DNA from: Nocardioides sp. QY071
Lineage (GTDB): Bacteria > Actinomycetota > Actinomycetes > Propionibacteriales > Nocardioidaceae
Direction of reading: 5' to 3'
NCBI RefSeq assembly: GCF_029961765.1
Contig: NZ_CP124681.1
Span: 310,001-374,000, forward strand
DNA: 64,000 nucleotides
The position numbers and the translations under genes are program-made. The notes under the pieces were generated by a model. The model saw only the letters and a list, made by a program, of their open reading frames with translations, made no database searches and was not told the DNA's origin. Positions 8,497-17,036 of this stretch are shown here, piece by piece. Position 1 is the stretch's first letter. Every line of letters begins with the position of its first letter.

Positions 8497-10668
8497 ATGA
8501 TCGAGCGATGGGGCGCCCTGGTCGTGCGCCGTGCGGTCGCGGTGCTGCTGGTCGGGCTCGGTGTGACCGCGCTCGCTGCGGTCGCGGGTGTCGGGCTGGA
8601 GGACAAGCTGTCCGCCGGTGGCTTCGACGACCCCGGCACGGAGTCGGCCCGCGAGCTCGCGCTCGAGCGCTCCACCTTCGGGAACCGCTCGATCGACGCC
8701 ATCGTGATCTTCTCCAGCGACGAGGAGGAGGCCGCGGACCCGTCGTTCCAGGCCGAGGTGCAGCGCACGGTCGCGGCCATCCCGCAGGACAGCGTGGTCT
8801 CGGTGCTCACCTGGTACGACGTCCAGGACCCGGCCATGGTCAGCAAGGACGGTCACGCGACCGCGGTCTACGTCTCCCTCGCCGGGGACAGCCAGAACGA
8901 CTTCATCGACTCCTTCGACGAGATGCGCCCGGCCGTCGAGAAGAGCTCGCTGCACACCGAGCTCGCCGGCCCGTACGCCGTCTACACCGACGTCAACGAG
9001 GAGACGAAGTCCGACCTGCTCCGCGCCGAGCTGGTGTCGATGCCGATCGTGCTGATCCTGTCGCTCATCATCTTCCGCAGCGTCGTCGCGGCCCTGATGC
9101 CGCTCCTGGTCGGCCTGGTCGCGGTCCTCGGTGCCCGGGCGACGATCGCCGGTCTCAACCACCTGGTCGACGTGTCGATCTTCGCGCCCAACATCATCAC
9201 CCTGCTCGGGCTCGGCCTGGCGATCGACTACGCCCTCTTCGTGGTCTCCCGGTTCCGCGAGGAGATCGCCCGCGACCCCGACGACACCCGCGGAGCCGTG
9301 GTGCGCACCATGGCCACCGCCGGTCGCACCGTCGCGTTCTCGGCCCTGACCGTCGCCGCGGCGATGAGCTCGCTGCTGGTGTTCCCGCAGACGTTCCTCA
9401 AGTCGATCGGGTACGGCGGGATCGCGGCCGTGCTGATCGCGATGGTGGCCGCGCTCACCGTGCTGCCCGCGGTGCTGGCGCTGCTCGGCACCCGGATCGA
9501 CGCGATCCGGATCCCGTTCCTGCAGCGGGCGACGCCGGTCGAGACCGGCCACGGCGCCTGGGCCCGGCTGGCCCGCGCCGTGATGCGGCGTCCGGTCGTC
9601 GTCGCCACCGCCGTCGTGGTGGTCCTGCTCGCCGTGGCCTCGCCCTTCCTCGGCGTGAAGTGGGGCAGCGTCGACTACCGCGTGCTGCCCTCGGACGCCC
9701 CGTCCCACCTGGCCTCCGAACGCCTCAACAGCGACTTCGGCCCGGAGCGCTCGACCGCCAACATCTTGGTGAGCGGTGCCGACGAGGCAGGCGTGGCGTC
9801 GTACACCCAGGCCCTGGAGCGGGTCGACGGGGTCGTCGACGTCCGGCCGGTGGCGAGCGAGGGCGAGACCACGCTGCTGCGCGCCGCGTGGGAGGGCAAC
9901 AGCCAGACCGACCACTCCCAGCAGGTGGTCCGCGACCTGCGCGCCGTGGCCGCGCCGGACGGGTCCGAGGCCCTCGTCGGCGGCCTGACCGCCGACACCG
10001 TCGACCTCGCGGGCTCGGTCGGCGACCACCTGCCGCTGATGGGACTGATCGTCGTCGGCGTCATGCTGGTGCTGCTGTTCCTGGCGTTCGGCTCGGTGGT
10101 GCTGCCGCTGAAGGCGGTGCTGATGAACGGCTTCTCGATCACCGCCTCGTTCGGCGTGGTGACGTGGATCTTCAGCGACGGCCACCTCGCCGAGCTGCTC
10201 GGCTTCACGCCGCAGGGCTTCCTCGACCTCACCAACCCGATCGTGATGCTCGCGGTGCTGTTCGGCCTGTCGATGGACTACGAGGTGTTCCTCCTCTCCC
10301 GGGTCCGCGAGCAGTGGGACGCGACCGGCGACAACGACCTCGCCGTCCAGACCGGCGTGCAGAAGACCGGCAGGATCATCACCAGTGCCGCACTCCTGCT
10401 CGCCGTCGTGATCGGTGCGTTCAGCCTCAGCGGCGTGGTGTTCATGAAGATGCTCGGCCTCGGCATGCTGGTCGCGATCCTGGTCGACGCGACCGTCGTG
10501 CGCGCGCTGCTGGTCCCGGCCACCATGAAGCTCCTCGGCCGCTGGAACTGGTGGGCGCCGGCCCCGCTCGCCCGCTGGTGGGAGCGGCACGGGTTCCGCG
10601 AGGGCGGCGACGTACCGCCCACCTCGACGGACCGGGTGCTGGTCCAGGGAGGGCATCGGCATACGTAA
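8497..10668 (+). CDS. MMPL family RND transporter
   Basis: Large membrane transporter of 723 aa with the MMPL/RND duplication: an N-terminal helix, an extracytoplasmic domain, a helix bundle ending in the motif GLGLAIDYALFVVSRFREE, then a second copy ending GLSMDYEVFLLSRVREQW. Actinobacterial MMPL proteins export lipids, siderophores or drugs using the proton gradient. GGGAGGAG lies 7 nt before the ATG. It is divergent from a TetR regulator that probably represses it. Length is on the short side compared with mycobacterial MmpL proteins (900-1000 aa) but normal for the wider family. Confidence 0.93.
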   Translation: MIERWGALVVRRAVAVLLVGLGVTALAAVAGVGLEDKLSAGGFDDPGTESARELALERSTFGNRSIDAIVIFSSDEEEAADPSFQAEVQRTVAAIPQDSVVSVLTWYDVQDPAMVSKDGHATAVYVSLAGDSQNDFIDSFDEMRPAVEKSSLHTELAGPYAVYTDVNEETKSDLLRAELVSMPIVLILSLIIFRSVVAALMPLLVGLVAVLGARATIAGLNHLVDVSIFAPNIITLLGLGLAIDYALFVVSRFREEIARDPDDTRGAVVRTMATAGRTVAFSALTVAAAMSSLLVFPQTFLKSIGYGGIAAVLIAMVAALTVLPAVLALLGTRIDAIRIPFLQRATPVETGHGAWARLARAVMRRPVVVATAVVVVLLAVASPFLGVKWGSVDYRVLPSDAPSHLASERLNSDFGPERSTANILVSGADEAGVASYTQALERVDGVVDVRPVASEGETTLLRAAWEGNSQTDHSQQVVRDLRAVAAPDGSEALVGGLTADTVDLAGSVGDHLPLMGLIVVGVMLVLLFLAFGSVVLPLKAVLMNGFSITASFGVVTWIFSDGHLAELLGFTPQGFLDLTNPIVMLAVLFGLSMDYEVFLLSRVREQWDATGDNDLAVQTGVQKTGRIITSAALLLAVVIGAFSLSGVVFMKMLGLGMLVAILVDATVVRALLVPATMKLLGRWNWWAPAPLARWWERHGFREGGDVPPTSTDRVLVQGGHRHT

Positions 10669-10708
10669 AGTACGTCGCATTCCGGACCCGTCGTGCCGGA
10701 CCCCTGCG

Positions 10709-10714
10709 GATAAT
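10709..10714 (+). promoter_or_regulatory. -10 hexamer of a likely leaderless promoter
   Basis: GATAAT ends 7 nt before the GTG start of the response regulator gene, so transcription should begin at or next to the start codon. No clear -35 is visible. A perfect ACGTA-AAG-TACGT inverted repeat at 10663-10675, spanning the stop codon of the MMPL gene, could be an operator for this promoter. Confidence 0.45.
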
Positions 10715-10721
10715 CGCCACC

Positions 10722-11363
10722 GTGAGACGGGGGATCATCCGGGTAGGTGCCATCGACAACCACCCCGTGGTGCTGCTGGGGCTCGGCGCCGCGTTCGCCG
10801 AGACCGCCCCCGACATGGGCCTCGTGGCGATCGCGGGCTCGGCCGAGGAGCTGCTGGCGCGGGCGCCCGACGGGCTCGACGTCGTCCTGCTCGACATGCG
10901 GATCCCCGGGCAGCCACCGGCTGACGAGACGGTGGCGACCCTGGTCGCGCACGGGCTGGTCGTGGTGCTGTTCACCGCCGAGGAGCGACCGGTGCCCGTA
11001 CGCCGCGCGATCGACGCCGGCGCCGCGGGCCTGATCCTCAAGGTCGACCCGGTCGAGTCGATCGCCCAGTCGATCCGCGACGCCGTCGCGGGCGAGCTGG
11101 CCTGCTCGAGCCAGCTCGCGACGATGCTGCTGTCCGACGAGGACGTCGGTGCCCGGCTCTCGCCGCGCCAGATCGAGATCCTCCGCGCGGTCAGCGCCGG
11201 CCTGCCCTACCGCCTCGTCGCCCGCCAGCTCGGGATCGGCGAGGTCACCGTCCGCGAGCACCTCGCCCGCGCCGCCCGGGCCTACCGCGAGGGCGGCGTC
11301 GAGACGGGCAACGTGCACGGCCTGATCAGCCGGGCAAGGGCTGACGGTCACCTCGAGGGCTGA
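10722..11363 (+). CDS. LuxR-type response regulator
   Basis: Protein of 213 aa from a leaderless-looking GTG. Receiver domain residues 1-120: acidic pair in GAIDNHP, phospho-acceptor in VVLLDMRIPG, Thr/Ser in VLFTAEE, Lys in LILKVDP. C-terminal HTH: LSPRQIEILRAVSAG, then LVARQLGIGEVTVREHLARA, a LuxR-like helix-turn-helix. Its 3' end overlaps by 16 bp the 3' end of a convergent sensor kinase gene, the probable partner. The overlap means the two messages are antisense to each other at their ends. Target genes unknown. Confidence 0.88.
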   Translation: MRRGIIRVGAIDNHPVVLLGLGAAFAETAPDMGLVAIAGSAEELLARAPDGLDVVLLDMRIPGQPPADETVATLVAHGLVVVLFTAEERPVPVRRAIDAGAAGLILKVDPVESIAQSIRDAVAGELACSSQLATMLLSDEDVGARLSPRQIEILRAVSAGLPYRLVARQLGIGEVTVREHLARAARAYREGGVETGNVHGLISRARADGHLEG

Positions 11364-13510
11364 GCCTGCCCCTCGACCTCGACCTCGACCTCGAGCTCGC
11401 CGGGCGGCCCGGTGAGCAGCGTCGCGTCGGGGTCGAAGGTCGCGACCCAGGTCCGCGGAAGTGCGGCGGTGACGGCATCGGCGGCGGCCGCCGCAACCGC
11501 GGGGACGACGACCAGGCTGGTCTGCAGGGCGGTCCCGGACAGCGTCACCCGGCCGGCGGCGACGGCCCGTAGCACCGCGACCGCGCTGGCCAGGGTCGCG
11601 CTCGCGGCCAGGTCCTGGTGGAGGGTGACGACGACCTGCGCACCGGTACGGCGCAGCTGGTGCAGCTCCTCGCGCAGGGCCAGGTGACCGGGGCCGGGCA
11701 GGTAGAGGCAGTCGCGCACGGAGTGGGCCAGCACGGCGGCGCCGGCGGCGGTCTCGGTGCAGGCCGGCTTCGCGAGCGTGCGCTCGACCTCGGGCAGCAG
11801 TGGGCCGAGGAGCCCGCGGGCGGCGCTGCCGCGATCCCCGGCGGGTGCGGCGCTGATGCCCGCGAGGACGAGCCCGGCCCGGCGACACACGCCGATGATC
11901 ACGGCGACGAAGAAGGTGTTGAGCGGCTGGACGAAGAGCAGGTGCGGGAGTTCGGCGACCGGCAGGCCAGCCTGCAGGGCGACAACGGTGATCGCGACGC
12001 CGTTCGGCACGAGGAGCAGGGCCACCACCCGCAGCGAGGCGGTCCACGCGAGGACCATGGCGGGCAGCGCGGTGAACTCGACGATCCACGACTCCAGCCC
12101 GCCGAGACCGCCGACCGACACCGTGGGCAGGACCAGGGCGAGTACGGCGGCGGGCGCCAGGCCGCCCACGACGAGGGTCCCGGCCGAGACCGGTCCGCGG
12201 TCGATGCGCTGGGCGAGTCCGGCGACCAGGACCGCGACGACGGCGGCGCCGGCCCAGGTGGCGGGCTGACGAACGCCGTCGACGGCGAGCAGCAGCCCGG
12301 ACACGGCGTACCCCGCCACGAGGATCCCGCACACCCGCAGCGCCGTCCTCCCGGGCCGGCCGACGGCGGCGCGGGCGAACGTGTCGGTATCGGGGGAGAG
12401 GCCGAGGAGGCGGGCGACCCGGTGGGCCCGCCAGCCGAGGGTGACGACCGTGCCCGCTCCCGGCGTGCTCGTGACCAGGGCGGTGCCGCCAGCGGCCTCG
12501 ACCCGCCCGGTGACCGCCACCCGCAGTCCGACGCCCGGCGTCACCACGAAGCCGACGCCGTCGTCCTCCACCGTGAGCCGGACCCGGCCCGGGCGCTGGG
12601 TGAGTGTGATCGTCGCCCGGTGCTCGCCGCTGTGCCGGGCCACGTTGCGCAGGGCCTCCCGGACGGCGCCGACGAGCGCGTCGCGCACATCGTCCGGTAC
12701 GGCGGTCCGCCGGCCCCGCACCACCAGGAGCACGTCGAGCCCGCTGCTGTCCGCGACCGTCCGCACCTGCGCGACCAGCTGCGCCCGGGACCAGGTCGGC
12801 GCCTGCGTCGTGAGCCCGTCCAGTGCGGCGGCCGCCGCAGCCAGGGTCGGCTCGGCGCGGGGCAGGCTCGCGACCGACAGCAGCGCCGGCACCAGGTCGT
12901 CGTGCACGAACGCCGTCGCCTCGACCTCGGCGCGGTCGTCCTCGGCCGCCAGCCGAGCACCCTCCGCGCGCAGCGCCTCCTCGGCCCGCGCCGAGGTACG
13001 CCGCATCAGGCCGACCAGCACGAACACCGCGAGCACGGTGCCGGTGATGAACGCGGCCTCCTGGACGCCGTAGTGCAGTGCCGTGGCGGTGCCGCCGGTC
13101 TCCCAGCGCAGCAGGACGTACAGGCCCGCCACAGCGAGGATCGTCGCGGCCGGCAGCCGCGCCGCCAGCACGAGCAGCATCGGCTCGACGAGGTGGATGA
13201 TCGGCGAGTCCGCCGCGCCCGCCGGCGGCGTCGTCCCTTGGTGCAGCAGCGCTCCGGCGACCATCGCGAGCGTGCACAGCAGCACGTCGACGCGCCCGGG
13301 GCGTCCCAGCACGCAACGCACGCCGGCGGTGCCGACGCAGCCGACCACCGCCAGGGAGAGCAGCAGGTCGCGGGCGTCGTACGACGTGCGCTCGGTCAGC
13401 GCCGCGCCGAAGACCGTGGTCTTGGCGAGGATCACCACGCCGATGGCGATGTGGAGTCCGCGTTCGACGGACGCTGCGAAGTCGCGCGCCGGCCGCGTGA
13501 TCCCCTCCAC
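11348..13510 (-). CDS. Sensor kinase with internal HATPase and degenerate second module
   Basis: Membrane protein of 720 aa. Residues ~18-170 hold about five or six membrane segments; a HisKA_3-like box follows (FVHDDLVPALL, His203), then an HATPase with N-box REALRNVARH (Asn289) and DDGVGF at ~316-321. Unlike ordinary kinases it does not end there: a second membrane block (~390-545) and a second cytoplasmic region (~560-720) follow, which keep a kinase-like helical layout but lack a phospho-acceptor box and G boxes. The very C-terminus is a Glu-Val repeat (ELEVEVEVEVEG). Probable partner is the convergent LuxR regulator. The same layout recurs in the kinase at 49249-51570. Confidence 0.82.
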   Translation of the reverse strand: MEGITRPARDFAASVERGLHIAIGVVILAKTTVFGAALTERTSYDARDLLLSLAVVGCVGTAGVRCVLGRPGRVDVLLCTLAMVAGALLHQGTTPPAGAADSPIIHLVEPMLLVLAARLPAATILAVAGLYVLLRWETGGTATALHYGVQEAAFITGTVLAVFVLVGLMRRTSARAEEALRAEGARLAAEDDRAEVEATAFVHDDLVPALLSVASLPRAEPTLAAAAAALDGLTTQAPTWSRAQLVAQVRTVADSSGLDVLLVVRGRRTAVPDDVRDALVGAVREALRNVARHSGEHRATITLTQRPGRVRLTVEDDGVGFVVTPGVGLRVAVTGRVEAAGGTALVTSTPGAGTVVTLGWRAHRVARLLGLSPDTDTFARAAVGRPGRTALRVCGILVAGYAVSGLLLAVDGVRQPATWAGAAVVAVLVAGLAQRIDRGPVSAGTLVVGGLAPAAVLALVLPTVSVGGLGGLESWIVEFTALPAMVLAWTASLRVVALLLVPNGVAITVVALQAGLPVAELPHLLFVQPLNTFFVAVIIGVCRRAGLVLAGISAAPAGDRGSAARGLLGPLLPEVERTLAKPACTETAAGAAVLAHSVRDCLYLPGPGHLALREELHQLRRTGAQVVVTLHQDLAASATLASAVAVLRAVAAGRVTLSGTALQTSLVVVPAVAAAAADAVTAALPRTWVATFDPDATLLTGPPGELEVEVEVEGQAQPSR

Positions 13511-13516
13511 CCGTCG

Positions 13517-13522
13517 ATGCTA
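13517..13522 (-). promoter_or_regulatory. -10 hexamer of a leaderless promoter (TAGCAT)
   Basis: On the reverse strand TAGCAT is followed by exactly 6 nt and the GTG start codon of the sensor kinase at 13510; no Shine-Dalgarno is present. Typical actinobacterial leaderless arrangement. Confidence 0.55.
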
Positions 13523-13680
13523 GGGCGGCCGACGGGGTTCCGCTGGCGGATCGGACGTCCTCGGATCCGCTGGTTCCCCCCGGGTGCCAGGTGAAATCTC
13601 GACCGTTCGCGCCACCGTGGGGCCGGAGCAGCCCTACGGTGGCCTCGCTCAGAGCGGGAAGACACGATGGGGGACGTCTC

Positions 13681-15105
13681 GTGGGTCGACGGACCGCTGC
13701 ACGCCGGACCCGGTGGGTCACCGGCGCTGCAGGGCTACTGGTCGTCGGCCTCCTGTGGGCGGCGCTGAGCCTGTCGCCGGTCCACCGCGTCCTCCGTGAC
13801 GCGTCGATCACGCCCGTGCCGGGCTTCGTTCCGGGCGCGGTCGACGCGCTGGTGGCGGTCGTCAATGCCGTTCGTGACGTGTCGCCGTACGTCACCGTCG
13901 CCGCACTGGCCCTGTCGATCCTGTACGCCGTCGAGGGACGCACCTCGGAGCGCGGCCGGACGATCAACCGGCTCTCGCGGATCGAGTACGCCGGCATCGA
14001 CCACCTGGACCGAACGCGGGGCGATCGGCGGGCAAGGGGCGAGGGTGTGCGCGCGTTCTTCAGCGGCACCGGCCTCGCGATCCTGGCCGTGGTCCTGGTC
14101 GGCGCCACGTCGGGCATCGAGCACGAGGTGACGAACGGGCCGCTCCGGCCGGTCGAGTCGCTGCAGGACTTCCTCGGCGTGGGGGACTCGGTGACCTACG
14201 TCCTCCAAGCACCGGATCTCACCTTCATGGACGACAGCTCGGTCCCGGAGGACCAGGTACGCCGGCTGGTCGCCGGCTCCTCGGCGGTCGTGGTCCCGTT
14301 CGGGAAGCACCTCTTCAACATCGATGAGACCTCGGCGCTCGAGGTCTCGGTGCCGGACGCGCTCTACGAGCGGGCGACGGGAGCGACCGGGGCGAGCAGC
14401 TGCGCCGACCGCACCGTGATCGTGGACGACACCGTCGGTGCGTCGGTGGGTGACAGCGTCCGGATCAACGGCGTCGCACTCACCGTCGCCGGCGTGCGGG
14501 AGGGCATCGCGCAGATGAACCGCAGCATCGCGATCCTCTCGGACTCGACCGTGCGTGAGTGCGTCCTGAAAGGCACGAGCACCGCCTACTTCGGGGCACT
14601 GGTCGCCACCGACGACGTCGACCGGGTCTCAGCTGACCTGGCCGGCGCGGGAGTCGATGCCGTGGCCGTGCCGGAGTCGACGTTCCGGGAGAACAACAGG
14701 GACTTCTGGCGCGCGAATGCGACGCCCCTGCTGCTGCAGCTGATCCTCTACATCGCGCTCTTCTCGGGCTTCGCTGCCGCGGGCGAGCGCCAGTCGTCCC
14801 TGCAACGGAACTCGCGCGAGATCGGCATGCTCAACGCCACCGGTGTCGACTTCGCGGCTCTTGCCGCGATCGAACGACGGCGAGCCCTGCGGGTGACGCT
14901 GACGGCCACGCTCGTGGCCGCACCGGTCATGGTGCCCGTCGCGGCAGCCTTCAACGCGAGCGAGCTCGGCGTCCACATCGGGATCGGGGCGACCGAGGTC
15001 GCGGTCGGCTTCAGCATCACGCTCCTGGCGATGCTCGTCGCGTCGCAACGCGCCCTGCGCCGGTTCCGGCGCACCCTCGACCTCCCGCTGGCGGTGAAGG
15101 GATGA
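13681..15105 (+). CDS. FtsX-like ABC transporter permease
   Basis: Membrane protein of 474 aa. Start chosen at GTG 13681 because GGGGGA lies about 7 nt upstream; in-frame GTG 13591 would add a non-conserved, arginine-rich leader. There are three N-terminal hydrophobic segments, a large extracytoplasmic region (~130-340, including SCADRTVIVDD), then LLLQLILYIALFSGFAAAGE, the FtsX-like NSREIGMLNATG stretch and two more segments. The stop overlaps the ATP-binding protein start (ATGA). Together they form a MacB/LolCDE-type mechanotransmission ABC system acting on an envelope substrate, with a methyltransferase as third gene. Confidence 0.85.
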   Translation: MGRRTAARRTRWVTGAAGLLVVGLLWAALSLSPVHRVLRDASITPVPGFVPGAVDALVAVVNAVRDVSPYVTVAALALSILYAVEGRTSERGRTINRLSRIEYAGIDHLDRTRGDRRARGEGVRAFFSGTGLAILAVVLVGATSGIEHEVTNGPLRPVESLQDFLGVGDSVTYVLQAPDLTFMDDSSVPEDQVRRLVAGSSAVVVPFGKHLFNIDETSALEVSVPDALYERATGATGASSCADRTVIVDDTVGASVGDSVRINGVALTVAGVREGIAQMNRSIAILSDSTVRECVLKGTSTAYFGALVATDDVDRVSADLAGAGVDAVAVPESTFRENNRDFWRANATPLLLQLILYIALFSGFAAAGERQSSLQRNSREIGMLNATGVDFAALAAIERRRALRVTLTATLVAAPVMVPVAAAFNASELGVHIGIGATEVAVGFSITLLAMLVASQRALRRFRRTLDLPLAVKG

Positions 15106-15767
15106 CGCCGGCTGTGCGAACTCGAGGTGTGACGAAGTCCTATCTCGGGACTCCCGTGCTCGTGGAGGTCGACGTCGAGGTGGCGGCCGGGTCCCTGACC
15201 GTGATCTCCGGCCCGTCAGGCTCGGGGAAGACGACCCTGCTCAACCTCGTGGCCGGCCTCGATCTGCCGGACGACGGCGAGATCGTCGTCGGTGGCACCG
15301 ACGTCGTCGCGCTGCCTGCTCAGCAGCGTGAACGGTTCCGGGCACGTCACGGCCACGTGTTCCAGCGCTCCGGCCTTCTGGGCGGGCTCACGCTGAGGGA
15401 GAACATCGAGTCGCCCCACCTGCTGACGGGCCACCCGACCGACCCGGGTTGGGTCCGCCACCTCGTCGGATCGCTCGGGATCGCCGACGTGCTGGACAGC
15501 CGGGCCGGTCGGGTCTCCGGAGGCCAGGCACAGCGTGCCGCCCTGGTCCGTTGCCTGGCGCACCGCCCGGATGTCGTGTTCGCCGACGAGCCCACCGCAT
15601 CCCTGGACACGGCCTCGAAGCACCTCATCCACGCCCTGTTGCGTGACATCAGCGAGCAGGAGGGCACGACCGTCCTCATGGTGTCCCATGACGAGATCTC
15701 GACGGGCTATGCCACCGCGCAGGTGCACCTGCTCGACGGCCGCATCCAGGACGGGGGGACCCCGTGA
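15102..15767 (+). CDS. ABC transporter ATP-binding protein (LolD/MacB type)
   Basis: ATPase of 221 aa with Walker A GPSGSGKTTLL, Q-loop FQRSGLLGGLT, signature VSGGQAQRAAL, Walker B VVFADEPTASLD and H-loop VSHD. Size and sequence resemble the LolD/MacB/FtsE group that works with FtsX-like permeases. It overlaps the permease upstream by 4 bp (ATGA) and the methyltransferase downstream by 4 bp (GTGA), so all three products are made in a coupled ratio. Regulation is probably from the promoter region between this operon and the divergent sensor kinase. Confidence 0.93.
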   Translation: MTPAVRTRGVTKSYLGTPVLVEVDVEVAAGSLTVISGPSGSGKTTLLNLVAGLDLPDDGEIVVGGTDVVALPAQQRERFRARHGHVFQRSGLLGGLTLRENIESPHLLTGHPTDPGWVRHLVGSLGIADVLDSRAGRVSGGQAQRAALVRCLAHRPDVVFADEPTASLDTASKHLIHALLRDISEQEGTTVLMVSHDEISTGYATAQVHLLDGRIQDGGTP

Positions 15768-16813
15768 CCGGAACCGACCGGGGCGCCGATGCCGGGCTGA
15801 CCTCCCGCATGATCCGGTTCGCACACGCCGACCCGCACGCCGACCAGGACGCTGGACGGGTCCTGGCCGAGGTGCGCGAGCTCGAGGCGGTCGCCGCCGA
15901 CTTCTACGGTGCCGATGCCGGCCACCGCCGCAAGCGCCTGAGCCGGATCGACCTCGAGAACCCTGCGACCGCCCGCCTTGTCGCCACGCATCCCTCCTTC
16001 TCCCACTGGATCTCGCAGGTCCCCACGGCGGCCGCCCTGCATCCGCTCTACGAGCCCGACGCGACGCACTATCCCTCGGGGGTCGCCGTGGACGACGAGA
16101 TCAGGCAATGGTTCCGGAACCTGGCCGACGCCCGCGGCATCCGCTCGCGAGCGGCCGTGATGCAGCGCCTGCTCGTCGAGGCCACCGACGCGGCGCCCGG
16201 TGAGGTGCGGTGGCTGTCGCTCGCCTGCGGCGCGGCCCAACCCGTCTTCCGGGCGATGGAGCACCTCGTCGCGCTCGGGCGGCTCCCTCCACGCCCGACG
16301 CTCGCCGACCTCGACCGGGACGCGCTCCGCCTGGCGCAGAGGTACGCCGCCGACCGCGGCCTCCGGGCCGACACGGTCCGGGTGAACGTCCTCGACCGTC
16401 GGGGCTTCGACCGCCTGCCCACCTCCGTACCGGGCTGGCGTCGACGTACCGGCTGGCATGAGGCGTTCGACACCGTCGACGCGGTCGGGATCCTCGAGTA
16501 CCTCAAGCCGGACGACTGGACCTACCGGTACGACGGGGTGGTCAGCACCCGGCGCAAGCAGGCCGGCGCCATCACCTTCCTACGCAATGCCTACGCCTGC
16601 GTCAGGCCGGGCGGTCTGCTCGTCACCGGCAACATGCTCGACACCCATCCCGAACTGGGCTTCACCATGGACGTCGTGCAGTGGCCGCACGTCCAGCCGC
16701 GGTCGGTCGAGGAGGTACTAGACATCGTCCGGGCGGCGGGGATCCTCGGCCACGTCGACGTCCACCTGCCAACGGACGGGGTCTACGCCGTCTACGCGAT
16801 CCGGAAGCCCTGA
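15764..16813 (+). CDS. Class I SAM-dependent methyltransferase-like protein
   Basis: Protein of 349 aa starting at GTG inside a GTGA overlap with the ATPase gene. Motif I of Rossmann methyltransferases is WLSLACGAAQP (~146-156), followed by ADLDRDAL (acidic ribose-binding loop), FDTVDAVGILEYL (post-I/motif IV) and VRPGGLLVTGNM. An N-terminal ~140 residue region of unknown function includes FSHWISQVPTAAALHPLY. Target molecule unknown; coupling to an FtsX-type ABC transporter suggests modification of the transported or sensed compound, or of an envelope lipid or peptide. I do not recognise a specific family. Confidence 0.72.
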   Translation: MTGTDRGADAGLTSRMIRFAHADPHADQDAGRVLAEVRELEAVAADFYGADAGHRRKRLSRIDLENPATARLVATHPSFSHWISQVPTAAALHPLYEPDATHYPSGVAVDDEIRQWFRNLADARGIRSRAAVMQRLLVEATDAAPGEVRWLSLACGAAQPVFRAMEHLVALGRLPPRPTLADLDRDALRLAQRYAADRGLRADTVRVNVLDRRGFDRLPTSVPGWRRRTGWHEAFDTVDAVGILEYLKPDDWTYRYDGVVSTRRKQAGAITFLRNAYACVRPGGLLVTGNMLDTHPELGFTMDVVQWPHVQPRSVEEVLDIVRAAGILGHVDVHLPTDGVYAVYAIRKP

Positions 16814-17036
16814 GGCCCGCCGGCGGCCGCTGTCCTCCATTCCGCTGGTTCCGCCACGCCCGGAGGAGCCGGGAGAATCGTCTCCGGGTCGCACCGTGGG
16901 GGAGCGGCCCGGTCACGAGGAGCCGCGGCGCTCCGTCCCGCTCCGGTCCGTGTCTCTCGGGCAGCTGGGGGGTTGGTCGGTCCGGTGGGCAGCGCCGCGC
17001 TCCTCGTCGTCGCCCCTGTCCGGTAGAACAGAGGGT
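16814..17036 (+). promoter_or_regulatory. Upstream region of the kinase gene, partly a copy of the 13.5-kb promoter region
   Basis: Gap of 223 bp with no gene. It shares the exact 12-mer TCCGCTGGTTCC (16841-16852) and, about 50 bp on, ACCGTGGGGnnGnAGC with the region upstream of the permease operon (12-mer at 13566-13577). The two blocks look like related promoters or operators flanking the permease-ATPase-methyltransferase operon. TAGAAC at 17024-17029 sits 7 nt before the GTG of the kinase gene and may be a weak -10 of a leaderless promoter. Confidence 0.4.

Noticed and set aside
13584..13799. Short open frame overlapping the permease start (71 codons)
   Set aside because: Out of frame with the conserved permease sequence, Arg/Pro-rich, no ribosome binding site; interpreted as the leader of the permease gene.
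10278..14117. A 1279-codon reverse-strand open frame across the MMPL, regulator and kinase region
   Set aside because: It is antisense to well-supported genes, dominated by Arg/Gly/Ala/Pro and His, and contains no domain; typical of the long empty frames in 70% GC DNA. Similar long antisense frames at 8470-10680, 26461-29367, 32258-34648 and elsewhere were dropped for the same reason.
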